From: Ktedonobacter sp.
Lineage (GTDB): Bacteria; Chloroflexota; Ktedonobacteria; Ktedonobacterales; Ktedonobacteraceae
Length of the DNA stretch: 5,788 nucleotides
NCBI GenBank assembly: GCA_003450555.1
Contig: DMFQ01000098.1
Span: forward strand, 1 to 5,788
Direction of reading: 5' to 3'
Under the pieces are notes generated by a model that saw only the letters and a list, made by a program, of their open reading frames with translations, was not told where the DNA came from and did not search any database. Numbering within the stretch: position 1 is the first letter of the stretch; each line of letters begins with the position of its first letter. Shown one piece after another: positions 5,002-5,788 of this stretch. Both the position numbers and the translations under genes were made by a program.

Positions 5002-5622
5002 CTACTCTGTATGCTCTTCTAACATGCGTGTGATCTCTGCCAGCACGTCGTTCACATTCAATTCGGTGGGGCCTTCAGGTTCAGTCGGTTGTTCAAGCAT
5101 AGTTGCATCAGTAGTCATATCCTTTTGCTCAATCTCATTGATCTCCTGGAGAAATTCCTGCTCACAAACATTGAGCGCGTCGAGTACCGAGAGGTCCCCG
5201 TAGACGATACGCGGTAGCAAGCTATGATACATTGCCACTGTCTGCATCATTGCTCCCAAAGCGAGCTGGAACTGCTCAAAGGTAACTGAGTCATCGGCTA
5301 ATGGGATCGCCTCTTCTAACCTTACTTCGCCGTCATCCAGATCAAGACCGAATTTCCCCATTGCAATACGATAATTAACCGCCATCAATGCTTCAAGACA
5401 TTCCAAGCGCTTCTTTTTTGTCACAGCGGCAATATGAGGAGCAATGAGCATTAACTTTCGTACTTCTCCACTCTGTTGAATACCTATGATCATGCGCCAC
5501 TGTCCATGGTTACCATGAAATGCCAGTTCGATGATCTCTTGTTCTAGATCAACATTAGCGAGACGTAAACCCATTTTCGCCAGATACTCTTTAAGTTGGG
5601 GTATCCCGAAGTGATCAGCCAT
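5002..5622 (-). CDS. YbjN domain-containing protein (206 aa)
   Basis: Residues about 1-150 match the YbjN domain pattern, which has a fold related to type III secretion chaperones. An N-terminal helix (FGIPQLKEYLAKMGL) is followed by strands (ELAFHGNHGQWRMIIGIQ; VRKLMLIAPHI), a helix (KKKRLECLEALMAVNYRIAMGKFGLDLDDGE, in two parts), the strand VRLEEAIPL and a final helix (TFEQFQLALGAMMQTVAMYHSLL). The NYR..MGKF.LD.DDGEVR stretch at 83-101 is the most typical. YbjN in enterobacteria has been linked to stress and motility phenotypes; a chaperone-like protein-binding role is the usual inference. A C-terminal extension (about 155-206) is acidic and proline/threonine-containing (TEPEGPTE), probably flexible, ending in a helix (VNDVLAEITRMLEEH). 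The start is firm: AAGGAG 6 nt before the ATG at 5622. Cytoplasmic. Confidence 0.82.
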   Translation of the reverse strand: MADHFGIPQLKEYLAKMGLRLANVDLEQEIIELAFHGNHGQWRMIIGIQQSGEVRKLMLIAPHIAAVTKKKRLECLEALMAVNYRIAMGKFGLDLDDGEVRLEEAIPLADDSVTFEQFQLALGAMMQTVAMYHSLLPRIVYGDLSVLDALNVCEQEFLQEINEIEQKDMTTDATMLEQPTEPEGPTELNVNDVLAEITRMLEEHTE

Positions 5623-5628
5623 GCAAGG

Positions 5629-5634
5629 CTCCTT
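5629..5634 (-). promoter_or_regulatory. Ribosome binding site of the YbjN gene
   Basis: On the minus strand AAGGAG lies 6 nt upstream of the ATG at 5622, which fixes the start. Confidence 0.85.
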
Positions 5635-5706
5635 CTATCGATACAATTCACTGAGTTGAGGATGTAGTCGGGAATACACCTGAATATGTTACACTACTTA
5701 AAGATA

Positions 5707-5715
5707 ATTATATCA
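5707..5715 (-). promoter_or_regulatory. Extended -10 promoter of the YbjN gene
   Basis: On the minus strand the sequence is TGATATAAT: a perfect TATAAT (5712-5707) with the extended -10 TGn immediately upstream. No good -35 sits at 16-18 bp (AGAAAA at 17), which is acceptable for extended -10 promoters. Transcription would start near 5700, giving a leader of about 78 nt. It lies just past the terminator palindrome at the window edge, so the gene is probably transcribed on its own. Confidence 0.6.
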
Positions 5716-5739
5716 TATTGTTTTTGGCCTTTTCTCTGG

Positions 5740-5788
5740 ACAACAAGAAAAGAGCGAATAATCGCGCCAGGCGCGATTATTCGCTCTT
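5740..5788 (-). terminator. Perfect 39-nt palindrome with T-rich tail (terminator, possibly bidirectional)
   Basis: AAGAGCGAATAATCGCGCC (5750-5768) and GGCGCGATTATTCGCTCTT (5770-5788) are perfectly complementary around a single A, so the working loop is a few bases of GCCAGGC. On the minus strand the stem is followed by TTCTTGTTG, extending the terminal CTCTT into a U-rich tail. This fits an intrinsic terminator of a leftward gene lying beyond the window. On the plus strand the matching T-run would lie outside the window. The palindrome may continue past 5788. Confidence 0.72.

Noticed and set aside
1..5788. CRISPR array, tRNA/rRNA, insertion sequence or phage genes
   Set aside because: No regularly spaced direct repeats, cloverleaf, transposase-like protein or integrase-like protein was seen on either strand.

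Overview
The window looks like chromosomal DNA from a free-living, mid-GC bacterium. The most likely source is Chloroflexota of the class Ktedonobacteria (the Ktedonobacter/Dictyobacter type). I base this on the kinds of gene present: a Vgb-type beta-propeller, a HEAT-repeat protein with an unassigned C-terminal half, a DUF1015 protein paired with an FAD oxidoreductase, and a YbjN-domain protein. Housekeeping-type promoters (TTGACx / TACAAT) and clear AAGGAG ribosome binding sites fit as well. The assignment is inferred from protein style, not from a search.

Layout, left to right. The 3' part of a streptogramin-lyase-like beta-propeller gene (+, 1-609, start outside the window) ends at a good intrinsic terminator (652-684). 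A promoter at 689-717 then drives a 554-residue HEAT-repeat protein (+, 785-2449). On the other strand, a two-gene unit reads leftward: a DUF1015 protein (2918-4222), then an FAD-dependent oxidoreductase (2239-2907) whose ribosome binding site overlaps the DUF1015 stop codon. The oxidoreductase is only an N-terminal remnant. Its recognisable sequence ends at about the stop codon of the HEAT gene, and its reading frame then runs antisense through the 3' end of that gene.

The 430-bp divergent region at 4223-4652 is the densest and least explained part. It holds a leftward promoter for the DUF1015 unit with an 18-bp inverted repeat lying over its -35 box, and two rightward promoters. The first rightward promoter is bracketed by two 16-bp palindromic boxes resembling the Gram-positive LexA/SOS operator (GAAC-N4-GTTC, one mismatch each). 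Between the rightward promoters is a long pyrimidine-rich stretch with a GC-rich hairpin and several sequences resembling the 16S anti-Shine-Dalgarno sequence. This could be a leader or a small RNA. The second rightward promoter serves a 95-residue single-pass membrane protein (4653-4940).

Converging on that gene is a YbjN-domain protein (-, 5002-5622) with an extended -10 promoter upstream. The window ends in a perfect 39-nt palindrome (5750-5788), best read as a terminator for a leftward gene outside the window and possibly bidirectional.

The proteins do not form an obvious pathway. The most interesting signal is the regulatory architecture at 4320-4610: a possible DNA-damage-responsive promoter feeding a C-rich transcript upstream of a small membrane protein. 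No mobile element, CRISPR array, tRNA or rRNA was seen.
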